Shown piece by piece: positions 8,941 to 18,706 of a stretch of 64,000 nucleotides of DNA. How positions within the stretch are numbered: the stretch's first letter is position 1; each line of letters starts with the position of its first letter. Source of the DNA: Clostridium sp. (GTDB lineage Bacteria; Bacillota; Clostridia; Clostridiales; Clostridiaceae). The translations under genes were made by a program, and so were the position numbers. Under the pieces are notes generated by a model that did not search any database, was not told where the DNA came from, and saw nothing but the letters and a program-made list of their open reading frames with translations. The stretch lies in NCBI GenBank assembly GCA_022773025.1, contig JALEZF010000071.1:1-64000 (forward strand). The letters are read 5' to 3'.

Positions 8941-10317
8941 TTACTTTTCAACATTTTTCATCAACACAACTGATTCCACATGGGATGAAAATGGGAACAT
9001 ATCCACTGGCTGTACTTTCTCCACTTCGTAGCCCTTTCCAACTAATATAGCCATATCTCTAGCTAGTGTGCTTGGGTCACAGGATACGTATACTAGTGTC
9101 TTTGGTTTCATTATGCCGATGGAGTCTAAGAGTTCTCTTCCGCATCCTTTACGTGGAGGATCTACTACCATGACATCAGCGTAGATGTTTTGGTCTACCA
9201 TTTGTGGTATGACTTTTTCCGCTTCTCCTACTAGGAATTCAACATTGTCTACTTTGTTTTCCATAGCGTTGATTTTGGCATCCTCTATAGCTTCTGGCAC
9301 TATCTCTACTCCGTAGACCTTTTTTGCTTTTTGGGATAGGAATAATGATATAGTTCCTGTGCCACAGTAAGCGTCGAACACCACTTCTTCTCCTGTTAAT
9401 CCTGCAAACTCTAGAGCTTTACCGTAAAGCACTTCTGTTTGGAAAGGATTCACTTGGAAGAAAGATAGGGGAGATATGTTGAAACGGAATTCTCCTATAT
9501 AATCCTTTATAGTGTCACTACCCCAAAGAGTTATGGATTTTAGTCCAAGAACTACATTTGTGGCTTTGTCATTTATATTTTGGATTATAGACTTTAGTCC
9601 TTCTATATTCTTTGTAAGAAGAGCCACAAGTTCTTCCTTATGAGGAAGATGCTTTGATGAAGTCACTATAACCACCATGATTTCACCTGTGTTATAACCC
9701 TTTCTCACCATTACATGCCTTACTCTACCCTTCATAGCTTCCTTTGAAGTATTGCTTTCATCGTAAGCTTTTATATCGTAAGTGTCCATCCAATATTTTA
9801 TTATTTCTACAACCTTGTCCCCCTCTTCATGCTGAATAAGACAAGTATCCATATCTATTATATCGTGGCTCCGTGGAGCGTAAAACCCAACAACAGCTTT
9901 CCCTTCAGCTTTTCCTACAGGGAGCATTACTTTATTTCTATATCTATGAGGCTCTTCCATACCCAAAGTATCTTCAACTCTTATATTTTTAAAGCCACCT
10001 ATCTTTTTAAGACAGTCCTCAACTCTTGCTTTTTTAAACTGAAGCTGCTTTTCGTAGCTCATGTGCTGAAGGTTACAGCCTCCACATCTCTTATATAAAG
10101 CACAGGAAGGAGTCACCCTGCTTTCTGAAGGTTCAAGTATCTCTAATATCTTTCCATATCCATAATTTTTATTTGCCTTTATTATCTTTACAGAGACCTT
10201 TTCTCCTTTAAGGGCTCCCTTAATGAATATAGGATATCCGTCTATTTTTCCTATACCTTCAGCTTCATATCCTTCGCCTTCTATGTATAAAACATGTTCA
10301 CTATTCTTTTCTATCAA
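8941..10317 (-). CDS. rlmD: 23S rRNA (uracil-5-)-methyltransferase RlmD family, intact
   Basis: This is a class I SAM-dependent methyltransferase making 5-methyluridine in 23S rRNA; RumA/RlmCD-type homologues modify U1939 and/or U747. An N-terminal TRAM domain ([16 protein letters not shown] onward) is followed by the iron-sulfur cysteines [10 protein letters not shown] and the fourth cysteine in DMDTCLIQ. Then come [13 protein letters not shown] (SAM), DPPRKGCG and the nucleophile region [13 protein letters not shown]. The length is normal for the family. I start it at TTG 10317, because AAGGAG lies nine bases upstream (10327-10332) and a promoter -10 lies at 10352-10357; the in-frame ATG at 10341 would leave almost no leader. 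It presumably covers for the interrupted paralogue at 1899. The pairing of two paralogues around the helicase cassette is notable. Confidence 0.9.
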   Translation of the reverse strand: MIEKNSEHVLYIEGEGYEAEGIGKIDGYPIFIKGALKGEKVSVKIIKANKNYGYGKILEILEPSESRVTPSCALYKRCGGCNLQHMSYEKQLQFKKARVEDCLKKIGGFKNIRVEDTLGMEEPHRYRNKVMLPVGKAEGKAVVGFYAPRSHDIIDMDTCLIQHEEGDKVVEIIKYWMDTYDIKAYDESNTSKEAMKGRVRHVMVRKGYNTGEIMVVIVTSSKHLPHKEELVALLTKNIEGLKSIIQNINDKATNVVLGLKSITLWGSDTIKDYIGEFRFNISPLSFFQVNPFQTEVLYGKALEFAGLTGEEVVFDAYCGTGTISLFLSQKAKKVYGVEIVPEAIEDAKINAMENKVDNVEFLVGEAEKVIPQMVDQNIYADVMVVDPPRKGCGRELLDSIGIMKPKTLVYVSCDPSTLARDMAILVGKGYEVEKVQPVDMFPFSSHVESVVLMKNVEK

Positions 10318-10351
10318 TAACTTCCACTCCTTAACCTTCATTATATTCTCT

Positions 10352-10380
10352 ATTATATCCTAAAGTATTTAAGGCTTAAA
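10352..10380 (-). promoter_or_regulatory. Promoter of rlmD
   Basis: There is a perfect TATAAT at 10357-10352, and a weak -35 TTTAAG sits 17 bases upstream (10380-10375). The predicted start near 10345 favours the TTG start at 10317 over the ATG at 10341. Confidence 0.45.
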
Positions 10381-10465
10381 GCTAAAAATCTTTAATTAGC
10401 TTTAAGCTCTATATACTAATTTCTATCATAGATTTTTCATCATGTAATTGTCCTAAAATTTTAAT

Positions 10466-10822
10466 CTATTCATAAGTTTCACAGTAAGGTTTTGTACCCT
10501 CTTTATTTAATGATGCTATCATAACATTTCTAGCCCCGCATCTTCCATCATCATTATACAAACATTCATAAGCAAGGCAGTTTACAAATGGCGTGAGTAC
10601 AACTTCATTTGGATTTAGAGCCTGCTCTATGGCTCCTCCTAAATTCACATTACCAAATTCTCTAAGTGCCTCTGTTAAAGTTTTCTTTCCAAAGGTAGCA
10701 CAAAACATCACATAGTTATCCTTTTCATTTTCCTGCTTTATATTTATATCTATATATCTAGCTGTACAATATCCTCCGATATTATTCACACATCCACCGG
10801 CATTACAAGTAAGCTTTGTCAT
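10466..10822 (-). CDS. DUF1540 cysteine-rich protein, two copies of the domain
   Basis: This 118-residue protein has two DUF1540-like units. The first is LTCNAGGCVNNIGGYCTA...CATF (residues 4-44); the second is VNCLAYECLYNDDGRCGA...PYCETYE (residues 80-118). Four spaced cysteines in each unit suggest metal binding; no function is established for the family, which is common in spore-forming clostridia. The start ATG has no good ribosome site next to it, but an in-frame stop five codons upstream excludes an earlier start. A clean AGGAGG lies about 40 bases upstream and is not obviously used. A second DUF1540 protein lies at 37199. Confidence 0.85.
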   Translation of the reverse strand: MTKLTCNAGGCVNNIGGYCTARYIDINIKQENEKDNYVMFCATFGKKTLTEALREFGNVNLGGAIEQALNPNEVVLTPFVNCLAYECLYNDDGRCGARNVMIASLNKEGTKPYCETYE

Positions 10823-10924
10823 AATTATTTTTAGTTAAAGATATTTATTCCTTAACTGCCTCCTTCCTAATCTTTCTTATAATGTATTTTTCCCAGCCTT
10901 TTGATACCCATTCATGAAAAAGCA

Positions 10925-10964
10925 AAAAAGCATAAGACCACTGGGGTAATCAGTGGTCTTATGC
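10925..10964 (-). terminator. Strong rho-independent terminator with no obvious gene before it
   Basis: GCATAAGACCACTG (10930-10943) and CAGTGGTCTTATGC (10951-10964) form a perfect 14-base-pair stem with a seven-base loop. On the minus strand it is followed by TTTTTT. On the plus strand no T-run follows. The nearest upstream minus-strand gene (pyk) has its own terminator at 11262-11287. Confidence 0.8.
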
Positions 10965-11261
10965 ATCTCCAATATTATGTATCATTAGAATGGGTAAAAT
11001 TCCATGATACTTTTGCAATAGCTTTTAACAAATCAGTTGCCAATTTTTACTTATTTATTCTTTTTAATCTTCGCCTGCATAAAATATAATATACACAAAA
11101 ATCCCCCTAAATGTTGTTAACAAATTGTAAATTTTAATTAAAATCGTGTTTTTTTATAATTTTTCTCATAATTAATAGTTTTAAGCTATTAAAGTATGAT
11201 TATTGATTCTAATTAGCTATTTATTTAAGAGAAATTTTCTGTTTAGTAAATTTAAAAATTA
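10965..11261 (-). other. Non-coding or relic tract between two terminators
   Basis: No complete gene is visible. The minus strand has a GGGGG site followed by GTG and a ten-codon frame (YIIFYAGED). Further on, a fragment reads LATDLLKAIAKVSWNFTHSNDT before a stop, just ahead of the terminator at 10930-10964. This looks like the end of a lost gene or a small transcript. A perfect palindrome TTGTTAACAA lies at 11114-11123. The tract is very AT-rich. Confidence 0.35.
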
Positions 11262-11287
11262 GAGGTCCGAGAAAATTCTCAGACCTC
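11248..11287 (-). terminator. Terminator of pyk
   Basis: GAGGTCCGAGAA (11262-11273) pairs with TTCTCAGACCTC (11276-11287) with one mismatch and a two-base loop. On the minus strand the run TAATTTTTAAATTT follows. It begins 22 bases after the pyk stop. Confidence 0.7.
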
Positions 11288-11308
11288 ATTATTTTGAAGA
11301 ATATTACT

Positions 11309-12721
11309 TTATACTGTGTGAACCTTCATTAGGTTTGTTGTTCCTACTTGTTGGATTCCTGCTAATATTATAACCATATCATTCTTGTTTACAAGACCTG
11401 ACTTTACACACTCTTCACTAGCAACATCTAAAAGTGCATCTATGCTTTCTTGCTTTGGAGCTATTATAGGATATACTCCCCAGCTTAAATTAAGCTGTCT
11501 AGCAACCTTTTCTGATGGAGTTACTGCTGCTATAGCACATTTTGGTCTATACTTTGAAACTATCTTTGCTGTACTACCACTTTGAGTTACTGCGATTATA
11601 GCTTTTGCATCTGTTTCCATTGAAGTGTTAACAGCTGCAAGACTTATTGAGCTTTGAACTCCTGGAACGTGCTCTTTACGCTTTCTAGTAAATACTCTAT
11701 CGTAGTTGATTTCTTCTTCAGCTGATTCAGCTATTCTTGCCATAGTCTTTACAGCTTCTACTGGATACTTACCATTTGCAGTTTCTCCACTTAGCATTAT
11801 ACAGTCAGTTCCATCAAGTATAGCATTTGCTATGTCTGAAGCTTCCGCTCTTGTTGGTCTTGGGTTTCTTATCATAGAGTCAAGCATTTGAGTTGCTGTT
11901 ATAACAGGCTTTCCAGCTCTATTACATTTTTCTATGATCATCTTTTGCACTCCTGGTACTCTTTCTATTGGAATCTCTACTCCTAGATCTCCTCTAGCTA
12001 CCATTATTCCGTCAGATGAAGCTATGATTTCATCTATGTTTTCTACACCCTCTTGATTTTCTATCTTAGAGAAGATTAGGATGTTTTCTCCACCATTTTC
12101 AGATAATACTTTTCTTATTGCTTCTACGTCTGATGCCTTTCTTATGAAAGAAGCTGCTATTAATTCAACTCCCATTTCGCATCCAAACTTTAAGTCATCT
12201 ATATCTTTCTCTGTTATAGCAGGAAGTGATGTTGAAACTCCTGGTACATTAACACCTTTGTGGTTTCCTACCATACCGTTGTTCTTTACAACACAGTTGA
12301 TTGTTGTTCCATCTACTGAAACAACTTCAAGTCCTACTAAACCGTCATCTATTAATATGAAGTTTCCTGGCTTTACGTCATTACATAAGTTAGCATAAGT
12401 GATTGAGCACTTTGTGTCATCTCCTACAACTTCTTCTCCACAATGTATTGCAAAGTTTGCGCCTTCTTTTAACTCAACCTTACCTAAAGCAAAGTTTCCT
12501 GTTCTTATTTCTGGTCCTTTTGTGTCAAGCATTACAGCTATTGCCTTATGGTACTTTGCACTTAATTCTCTAACTAGTTCCATTCTTCTTCTGTGTTCTG
12601 CATGGTCACCATGAGAGAAATTGTGTCTTGATACACTCATCCCTGCTTCTATTATTTGTGATAATACTTCTTCGCTGTCACTTGCTGGTCCTATCGTGCA
12701 AACTATTTTTGTTTTTCTCAT
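11309..12721 (-). CDS. pyk: Pyruvate kinase
   Basis: It catalyses phosphoenolpyruvate + ADP to pyruvate + ATP, the last step of glycolysis, in the cytosol. At 470 residues it has the short bacterial form without the extra C-terminal PEP-utiliser domain found in Bacillus. Visible are the N-terminal RKTKIVCTIGPAS, NFSHGDHAEH, MLDTKGPEIRTG (nucleotide and potassium site), the catalytic-lysine region IFSKIENQEG, MVARGDLGVE and the family signature TATQMLDSMI. The first active-site loop reads SRHNFSHG rather than the commoner ARLNFSHG. It follows pfkA by 78 bases in the same direction with its own AGGAG site, so the two lower-glycolysis genes probably form an operon ending at the hairpin 11262-11287. 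Confidence 0.97.
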   Translation of the reverse strand: MRKTKIVCTIGPASDSEEVLSQIIEAGMSVSRHNFSHGDHAEHRRRMELVRELSAKYHKAIAVMLDTKGPEIRTGNFALGKVELKEGANFAIHCGEEVVGDDTKCSITYANLCNDVKPGNFILIDDGLVGLEVVSVDGTTINCVVKNNGMVGNHKGVNVPGVSTSLPAITEKDIDDLKFGCEMGVELIAASFIRKASDVEAIRKVLSENGGENILIFSKIENQEGVENIDEIIASSDGIMVARGDLGVEIPIERVPGVQKMIIEKCNRAGKPVITATQMLDSMIRNPRPTRAEASDIANAILDGTDCIMLSGETANGKYPVEAVKTMARIAESAEEEINYDRVFTRKRKEHVPGVQSSISLAAVNTSMETDAKAIIAVTQSGSTAKIVSKYRPKCAIAAVTPSEKVARQLNLSWGVYPIIAPKQESIDALLDVASEECVKSGLVNKNDMVIILAGIQQVGTTNLMKVHTV

Positions 12722-12799
12722 ATAATAACACTCCTTATAATTTTGTAAATAAATCTAACTGGACAAATTTATAATTTAATCTAACTGGAAAACATATTT

Positions 12800-13759
12800 T
12801 TAGTGTGCTAGAACTTTTGATATCTCATATAGTTCTTCATCAAACTTTCTTGGTATTGATAACGCTTCATCTATATCTTGATCCATTATCTTTCCATTTT
12901 CTATTCCTATAACTCTGGCACTCTTGCCTTCCATTAATACTTCTACAGCCTTAACACCCATTTTTGATGCTAATATTCTGTCAAAGCCTGAAGGACTTCC
13001 GCCTCTTTGTATATGTCCTAATATTGTTGCTCTTGTCTCTATGCCTGTCATTTCCTCAACATATTTTGCAAGCTTAGAAGCTCCGCCAACACCTTCAGCT
13101 AATAGTATAAGGCTATGAGTTTTTCCTTTTAGCTTGCCTTCTAATATTGTCTTGCATAATTGGTCTTTGTCAAACTCAATCTCTGGAACTATAACATCCT
13201 CAGCACCACCTGCGATTCCAGCGTATAAAGCTAGATCTCCACAGTGTCTTCCCATAACCTCAACTATACTTACTCTTTCGTGAGATGAGGAAGTATCTCT
13301 AAGTTTATTTATGGCATCTAGTACTGTATTTAATGATGTATCAAATCCTATAGTATACTCTGTGTAAGATAAATCATTATCTATAGTTCCTGGTATTCCT
13401 ACAGTAGAAACTCCAAGCTTTGATAATAATCTAGCTCCTGTAAATGATCCATCTCCACCTATTACAACAAGACCATCAACTCCAAATATCTTTAAAACAT
13501 TTGCAGCCTTTTGTCTTCCTTCTTCTGTCTTAAATTCTGGACATCTAGCAGTCTTTAGTATAGTTCCACCTCTGTGCACTATATCTGATACACTGTTTCT
13601 ATTCATTGGAGATAATTCTCCATTGATAAGCCCTGCATATCCTCTTTGGACTCCCATAACTTCGATTCCCTTGTCAATAGCTGATCTTACTACTGCTCTT
13701 ATTGCTGCGTTCATTCCTGGTGCATCTCCGCCACTTGTTAATACGGCTATTTTCCTCAT
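12800..13759 (-). CDS. pfkA: ATP-dependent 6-phosphofructokinase
   Basis: It phosphorylates fructose 6-phosphate to fructose 1,6-bisphosphate. The ATP loop [14 protein letters not shown] (residues 8-21), GGDGSF (near 102), the catalytic PGTIDND (near 124) and the substrate loop [10 protein letters not shown] are all present; the GGDGS glycine is the usual sign of ATP rather than pyrophosphate use. The start is ATG 13759, preceded by AGGAGG, giving the classic 319 residues; a longer frame to 13804 has no ribosome site and adds an atypical leader. Just upstream of the ribosome site TGGGAC pairs with GTCCCA (13782-13800), a short leader hairpin. pyk follows downstream. Confidence 0.97.
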   Translation of the reverse strand: MRKIAVLTSGGDAPGMNAAIRAVVRSAIDKGIEVMGVQRGYAGLINGELSPMNRNSVSDIVHRGGTILKTARCPEFKTEEGRQKAANVLKIFGVDGLVVIGGDGSFTGARLLSKLGVSTVGIPGTIDNDLSYTEYTIGFDTSLNTVLDAINKLRDTSSSHERVSIVEVMGRHCGDLALYAGIAGGAEDVIVPEIEFDKDQLCKTILEGKLKGKTHSLILLAEGVGGASKLAKYVEEMTGIETRATILGHIQRGGSPSGFDRILASKMGVKAVEVLMEGKSARVIGIENGKIMDQDIDEALSIPRKFDEELYEISKVLAH

Positions 13760-13781
13760 TATTATTCCTCCTATCGCCACC

Positions 13782-13800
13782 TGGGACAAAGCTAGTCCCA
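13782..13800 (-). promoter_or_regulatory. Short hairpin in the pfkA leader
   Basis: TGGGAC, seven-base loop TAGCTTT, GTCCCA on the minus strand, ending about 12 bases before the AGGAGG of pfkA. It could influence translation or mRNA stability. No riboswitch class is recognised. Confidence 0.3.
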
Positions 13801-13910
13801 CCATCAGTAAAGTAATTCTTCTTAAATCTTCATGTTTATATTATATCCTTAATCCTCAATAATAATTATACACTAAATCTCTTCTTAGGTGAATATCAAA
13901 CTACATGAAA

Positions 13911-13939
13911 ATAGTCAAAAGAGGGCATTAAAGCCCTCT
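13911..13939 (-). terminator. Terminator of dnaE
   Basis: AGAGGGC (13920-13926) pairs perfectly with GCCCTCT (13933-13939) around a six-base loop. TTTTGACTATTTT follows on the minus strand. It separates dnaE from pfkA. Confidence 0.75.
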
Positions 13940-13971
13940 CCACAAACCTTTTCACCTTATTTATTTTAAAT

Positions 13972-16900
13972 TTAATTTAAAATTTTAATATTTTCTTCGC
14001 CAAAAACTTTTCGCATTTCTTCCATAAGCTCTTGGTTCGTATCCACCCAGTAGTCTTTGCTGAGCCTATAAGTCTGCTTTTCCTTTCTGGAAAATATGAA
14101 AAGTGGAGTTAATCCCTTATGTTTTTCACATATAAACCTCAATTTATTTTTTATTGAAGCAAATTTCCTATATTCAGGTATAGCTATATATAATTTTTGG
14201 CTGTCTACTTTTTCTAACGGATATATATTTTCGCAAATGACTTTTGGAAGTTCATCTTCTTTCAAGGAAAGTCGTCCTTCTATAACTACCATCTCATCTA
14301 CTTGAAGAAGGCTCATAAGTTTATCATAAGCTTTTGGAAATACTATACACTCTAAATCTCCTGTCAAATCCTCTAATCTTAGAAAAGCCATCATGGAATT
14401 ATTTCTAGTTATCTTTCGATTTACTTCTGAAAGTATTCCTCCAACCTTCACTCTTTGATTGTCTTGTATAGATGCTTCAATTTCCTTAGCAACATTAGTA
14501 ACAGTTACAATAGCATCATCTTCTTCTAATGTCATACCACCAAAATATTCATTATATTCTTCCATTATCTTGCCCAAAGTAATTGAAGTTTGAAGCTTTA
14601 GGCTGCTTTCATAATCATCTAAAGGATGACCCGTTATATAAAGTCCCGTCATCTCTTTCTCCATAGCTAGCTTATATTTTTTTTCAAATTCTTTTATGTT
14701 TGGAAATGAAATTGCCGTTGCAGTTTCTATCTCTTCATTGCCGCCAAACAGGCTCATCTGACCTTCTATATTCCTTCGCTTTTGACCTGCTATTCCATCC
14801 ATAATTTTTTCATAAACAGCAAGGAGCTGGGATCTATAAACCTGGAATTCATCAAGGGCTCCTGCTTTGATTAAACTTTCTATGGCTCTCTTGTTTACAG
14901 TTCCACTATCTACTTTACTACAAAAATCATAAAGACTTTGGAAACGTCCCTTTGAATTTCTAGCTTCTACTATGGATTCCACTACATTGAGTCCCACATT
15001 TTTTATAGCTCCAAGACCGAACCTTATGGTATCTCCTTTAACGGTGAACTTTGTGAAACTCTCATTGATATCTGGTGGAAGTACTTGTATTCCGAGGCTT
15101 TCTGCAAAGGCTATATAATAAGCTACCTTTTCATTCTGTCCCATTATACTGTTTAGCATGGCAGCTATAAACTCTACAGGATAATATCTCATAAGATATC
15201 CCGTCTCATATCCTACCACAGCATAGGCAGCAGCGTGGGATTTGTTGAAGGCATAGCTAGCAAAGTCCATCATCTGATCGAAGATTTGATTTGCTGCTTC
15301 AGGGGATATTCCATTTCTAACGCACCCTGGGACCTCAACGGTTCCATCCTCATTTACTATTCCATTTATGAAGTTCTTTCTTTCCTCTTCCATGACCTTG
15401 TGCTTTTTCTTGGACATAGCTCTTCTAACAAGATCGCTTCGGCCCATGGAATAACCAGCAAGCTTTCTAACGATTTCCATAACCTGCTCCTGATACACCA
15501 TAACACCATAGGTAACATTTAGTATGCTCTCTAGTTCTGGAGTTTCGTAGGTTACTGAATCTGGGTTTCTCTTCCCCTCTATATATCTTGGAATTTCCGC
15601 CATTGGTCCTGGTCTATAAAGACTGATACCAGCTATTATATCCTCTAGATTGTCTGGTTTAAGTTCTTTCATGAAGGAAGTCATTCCTGGGGATTCCAGC
15701 TGGAATACACCTACTGTCTTTCCTTCACCAATCATCTTGTATACCTTGGGGTCATCAAAATCTAAATCATCAAGATCTATTTTTACTCCACGGTTTTCCT
15801 CTATCATCTCTATGGCATTTCTCATAACTGTAAGAGTTCTAAGACCTAAAAAGTCCATCTTTAGAAGTCCCAGCTCTTCCAAGGTTCCCATAGGAAATTG
15901 AGTGACTATCATTTCTTCATTTTTCTGAAGTGGTACATATGATACTAATGGCTGTGATGCAATTACAACGCCAGCTGCATGGGTTGATGTATGCCTAGGA
16001 AGTCCCTCAAGACTTCTGCTCACATCTATAAGTTCCTTTATCCTCATATCTCCATCATAAAGATCCTTAAGCTCCTTATTCATTTCTAGAGCTTTTTCTA
16101 TGGTTATATTAAGCACCGATGGTATCATCTTTGCTACTTTATCTACTTCTCCATAGGAGTAATTCATGGCTCTTCCTACGTCTCTTATACATCCTCTTGC
16201 CGCCATTGTACCAAAGGTTATTATCTGTGATACATTGTCTGCACCGTATTTTCTAACAACGTAGTCTATGACTTCCTGCCTTCTTTCATAGCAAAAGTCA
16301 CTATCTATATCGGGCATGCTTACTCTCTCTGGGTTTAGGAATCTCTCAAAGATAAGTCCGTATTTGATAGGATCTATCTTGGTTATACCTAAGGTGTAGG
16401 CAACTATTGACCCTGCACCAGAACCTCTCCCCGGCCCCGTAGGTATTCCGTTGTCATAAGAGAACTTTATGAAGTCCCAAACTATAAGGAAATAATCCAC
16501 GTATCCCATTTGGTTTATGACACCAAGCTCATATTCTAATCTTTCAATAAGATGATCTGCTTCATCATCTTCCTTTTTTATCTCTTCTGCTTTTTCATAG
16601 TTTACTTTTCCATCTATAAGTATAGGCTTTATACATTGATACCTTTCAGCCAATCCTTTGTAGCATAATTCTTTAAGGTATTCAAAAGAATCTACCCCTT
16701 CATCTAAAGGGAATTTTGGCAGCTTTGATTTGTGGAATTCATAATCAAAGTGGCACATATCAGCTATTTTCTGCGTGTTGTCTATGGCTTCCTTAGCATA
16801 AGGGAACAGCTCACGCATTTCCTCCTCGGACCTTAGATAAAACTGCTGCCAAGGATACCTCATTCTATTTTCATCTTCTATAGTTTTTCCTGTCTGTATA

Positions 16901-17568
16901 CATAAAAGTATGTCGTGAGCTTTAGCATCCTCTTTATTGATATAGTGTACGTCATTTGTAGCCACAAGAGGTATCTGAAGCTCCTTTGACATCTTTAAAA
17001 GTTCTTCATTGACCTTCTTCTGCTCCTCTATGCCATGATCTTGAAGTTCAAGATAGAAATCTGGCCCAAAAACGCTTTTATAAAATAATGCTGCTTCTTT
17101 GGCTTTTTCAGGTCTTCCTTTGTTTATGTGGCTTTGAACCTCGCCTCCAAGGCAAGCACTTAGAGCTATAAGTCCTTCGCTATGGCTCTTAAGATAATCG
17201 TGGTCTATTCTAGGCTTATAGTAAAAACCTTCGAGAGATGCCTTTGAAACTATATCCATAAGATTGTCATATCCCTTAGCATTCTTAACTAAAAGCACCA
17301 AGTGATAATTTTCATTGTCCGGATTGTTTTCTTTTATGTGCATGCTCTTAGGCACTATATATATTTCTGAACCTATTATAGGTTTTATTCCTTTACTAAC
17401 TGCTTCCTTATAAAACTCAACACAGCCATACATGACACCATGGTCTGTTATGGCAAGGCTATCCATTCCAAGTTCCTTTGCCTTATCTATAAGTTTTGAT
17501 ATTTTTCCTGCCCCATCCAAAAGGGAATATTCGGTATGGACATGAAGATGACAAAAATTACTACTCAT
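13972..17568 (-). CDS. dnaE: DNA polymerase III alpha subunit (DnaE type)
   Basis: This is a replicative C-family DNA polymerase acting with DnaC helicase, primase and, in Firmicutes, PolC. At 1198 residues it has the DnaE order: an N-terminal PHP domain (HLHVHTEYSLLDGA at 7-20), then the palm with catalytic aspartates PDIDSDF near 417-423. After that come the fingers and HhH region, an OB-fold near residues 1010-1090 (RVKVGGILSEVNRKI) and a C-terminal tail. The length fits DnaE1-like clostridial proteins. There is no DnaQ-like exonuclease insertion, which separates it from PolC. A GGGAGGTGA site precedes the ATG. It stands as a single-gene unit between terminators at 17663-17703 and 13920-13939, next to pfkA as in many clostridia. 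Confidence 0.97.
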   Translation of the reverse strand: MSSNFCHLHVHTEYSLLDGAGKISKLIDKAKELGMDSLAITDHGVMYGCVEFYKEAVSKGIKPIIGSEIYIVPKSMHIKENNPDNENYHLVLLVKNAKGYDNLMDIVSKASLEGFYYKPRIDHDYLKSHSEGLIALSACLGGEVQSHINKGRPEKAKEAALFYKSVFGPDFYLELQDHGIEEQKKVNEELLKMSKELQIPLVATNDVHYINKEDAKAHDILLCIQTGKTIEDENRMRYPWQQFYLRSEEEMRELFPYAKEAIDNTQKIADMCHFDYEFHKSKLPKFPLDEGVDSFEYLKELCYKGLAERYQCIKPILIDGKVNYEKAEEIKKEDDEADHLIERLEYELGVINQMGYVDYFLIVWDFIKFSYDNGIPTGPGRGSGAGSIVAYTLGITKIDPIKYGLIFERFLNPERVSMPDIDSDFCYERRQEVIDYVVRKYGADNVSQIITFGTMAARGCIRDVGRAMNYSYGEVDKVAKMIPSVLNITIEKALEMNKELKDLYDGDMRIKELIDVSRSLEGLPRHTSTHAAGVVIASQPLVSYVPLQKNEEMIVTQFPMGTLEELGLLKMDFLGLRTLTVMRNAIEMIEENRGVKIDLDDLDFDDPKVYKMIGEGKTVGVFQLESPGMTSFMKELKPDNLEDIIAGISLYRPGPMAEIPRYIEGKRNPDSVTYETPELESILNVTYGVMVYQEQVMEIVRKLAGYSMGRSDLVRRAMSKKKHKVMEEERKNFINGIVNEDGTVEVPGCVRNGISPEAANQIFDQMMDFASYAFNKSHAAAYAVVGYETGYLMRYYPVEFIAAMLNSIMGQNEKVAYYIAFAESLGIQVLPPDINESFTKFTVKGDTIRFGLGAIKNVGLNVVESIVEARNSKGRFQSLYDFCSKVDSGTVNKRAIESLIKAGALDEFQVYRSQLLAVYEKIMDGIAGQKRRNIEGQMSLFGGNEEIETATAISFPNIKEFEKKYKLAMEKEMTGLYITGHPLDDYESSLKLQTSITLGKIMEEYNEYFGGMTLEEDDAIVTVTNVAKEIEASIQDNQRVKVGGILSEVNRKITRNNSMMAFLRLEDLTGDLECIVFPKAYDKLMSLLQVDEMVVIEGRLSLKEDELPKVICENIYPLEKVDSQKLYIAIPEYRKFASIKNKLRFICEKHKGLTPLFIFSRKEKQTYRLSKDYWVDTNQELMEEMRKVFGEENIKILN

Positions 17569-17654
17569 AAGCTATTCACCTCCCTTTGTTTTCTTAAATT
17601 CTACTATATAAATTATAAACTTTAATCTCAACTAATTCTACAAAATTTTCATTA

Positions 17655-17703
17655 ATGAAAAAGAAACCAGCTTTTCTCTTCTTTTAGAGTCTTAGCTGAT
17701 TTC
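17655..17703 (-). terminator. Terminator of the ROK kinase gene
   Basis: On the minus strand GAAATCAGCT pairs with AGCTGGTTTC (one G-U pair), with an inner CTCT/AGAG stem, followed by TTTTTC. Confidence 0.65.
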
Positions 17704-17778
17704 ATATTTTAAAACACTTTTAAATTATTTCTCTTAAATTATCTTTAGAGTTAATCTATCAATAATCTCAAAACCATT

Positions 17779-18669
17779 CTAGTTTAAAAGATTGTATAAG
17801 GCTCCTACAAGTCCCCCATCATTTTTATGGTAGCACCTTTCTATTTTTGTTTCTACATAGTTCCACCATTTGATAGAGCTTAAAGTTTTTTCAATATTCT
17901 GTATAAAACCTTCTCTTTCACAAATGCCGCCGCCTATTAATATTTTTTCCGGATTTAATATGGAGCAGATATTTATTATACCATAGCTTATATTGGTAAA
18001 CCACTTATCTATTATAGCTTGTACCCCGCTATCCGTTAAAGCTGCTTCAAACACTTCGTAACCTTCAACTTTAGAGGTCATTTCTATACCCTTATATAGC
18101 TTATACATTCTTATAAGAGCGTTAGTTGATGAGTTGTCACCATAAATTTGGAATTTTTCATCTACACCTTCTAGACCATTATTTATTAAGAAATTGAACT
18201 CTCCACCTTTAAATTCATGTCCACGTATTAATTTCCCGTTTACAAATATGCCCCCACCAATACCTGTGCCAATAGTTATCACTGCAAAGCTGTCACAGTT
18301 TTCACCACTTCCGTTGAATTTTTCAGCTAAAACAACGCAATTAGCATCATTTTCTATGGCAACTGGTACATTGAACTTTTCTTTTAATCTGTCTGTAAGA
18401 CTTATGCCTTCAAGAAAGCTTAGTACCTGACACACCTCTACACATCCCTTGTATGGATTGATGAATCCAGGACAGCTTAAGGATATACCTTTGATATCAT
18501 AATTTGATATAGATTCTTTTATTATACATTCCATGGGCTCCATAAAAGCTTCTAATGTACCTTTTGGAGTATCATAGGAAGCTTTCTTCTCTATGTCCCC
18601 ATTAGAATTTAAAATTCCATACTTAACTTTAGTTCCTCCAATGTCAAAGCACAAATAATATCTTTCCAT
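17779..18669 (-). CDS. ROK family sugar kinase
   Basis: This 296-residue kinase of the ROK fold phosphorylates a hexose or amino sugar with ATP. The N-terminal phosphate-binding FDIGGTKVKYGIL, the catalytic-aspartate motif ENDANCVVLAE and TIGTGIGGGI are visible. The zinc-binding cysteine cluster of typical glucokinase-type ROK proteins is missing: GHEFKGGEFNF leads straight on without CxCGxxGC. That form resembles beta-glucoside kinases and other non-zinc ROK members, so glucokinase should not be assumed. I start at the second ATG (18669), because GGGGG lies six bases upstream of it and directly abuts the first ATG (18675). It forms its own unit downstream of the SpxR-type gene. Confidence 0.88.
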   Translation of the reverse strand: MERYYLCFDIGGTKVKYGILNSNGDIEKKASYDTPKGTLEAFMEPMECIIKESISNYDIKGISLSCPGFINPYKGCVEVCQVLSFLEGISLTDRLKEKFNVPVAIENDANCVVLAEKFNGSGENCDSFAVITIGTGIGGGIFVNGKLIRGHEFKGGEFNFLINNGLEGVDEKFQIYGDNSSTNALIRMYKLYKGIEMTSKVEGYEVFEAALTDSGVQAIIDKWFTNISYGIINICSILNPEKILIGGGICEREGFIQNIEKTLSSIKWWNYVETKIERCYHKNDGGLVGALYNLLN

Positions 18670-18706
18670 AATCATCCCCCTGTATGTTACCTTATTATAA
18701 TATGTA

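Noticed and set aside
10901..11089. 62-codon plus-strand frame
   Set aside because: It runs through the terminator hairpin on the opposite strand, has no ribosome site and no family features.
11114..11123. TTGTTAACAA as a Rex redox operator
   Set aside because: Rex sites have two such halves separated by several bases (TTGTTAA-N4-TTAACAA); only a collapsed core is present, and it is not in front of a recognisable gene.
12081..12614. Plus-strand frames opposite pyk, dnaE, uvrA, uvrB and rnf genes
   Set aside because: They are antisense shadows of strongly coding genes with no motifs or ribosome sites.
17779..18669. Calling the ROK protein glucokinase
   Set aside because: The zinc-binding cysteine cluster of glucokinase-type ROK enzymes is missing, so the substrate is left open.
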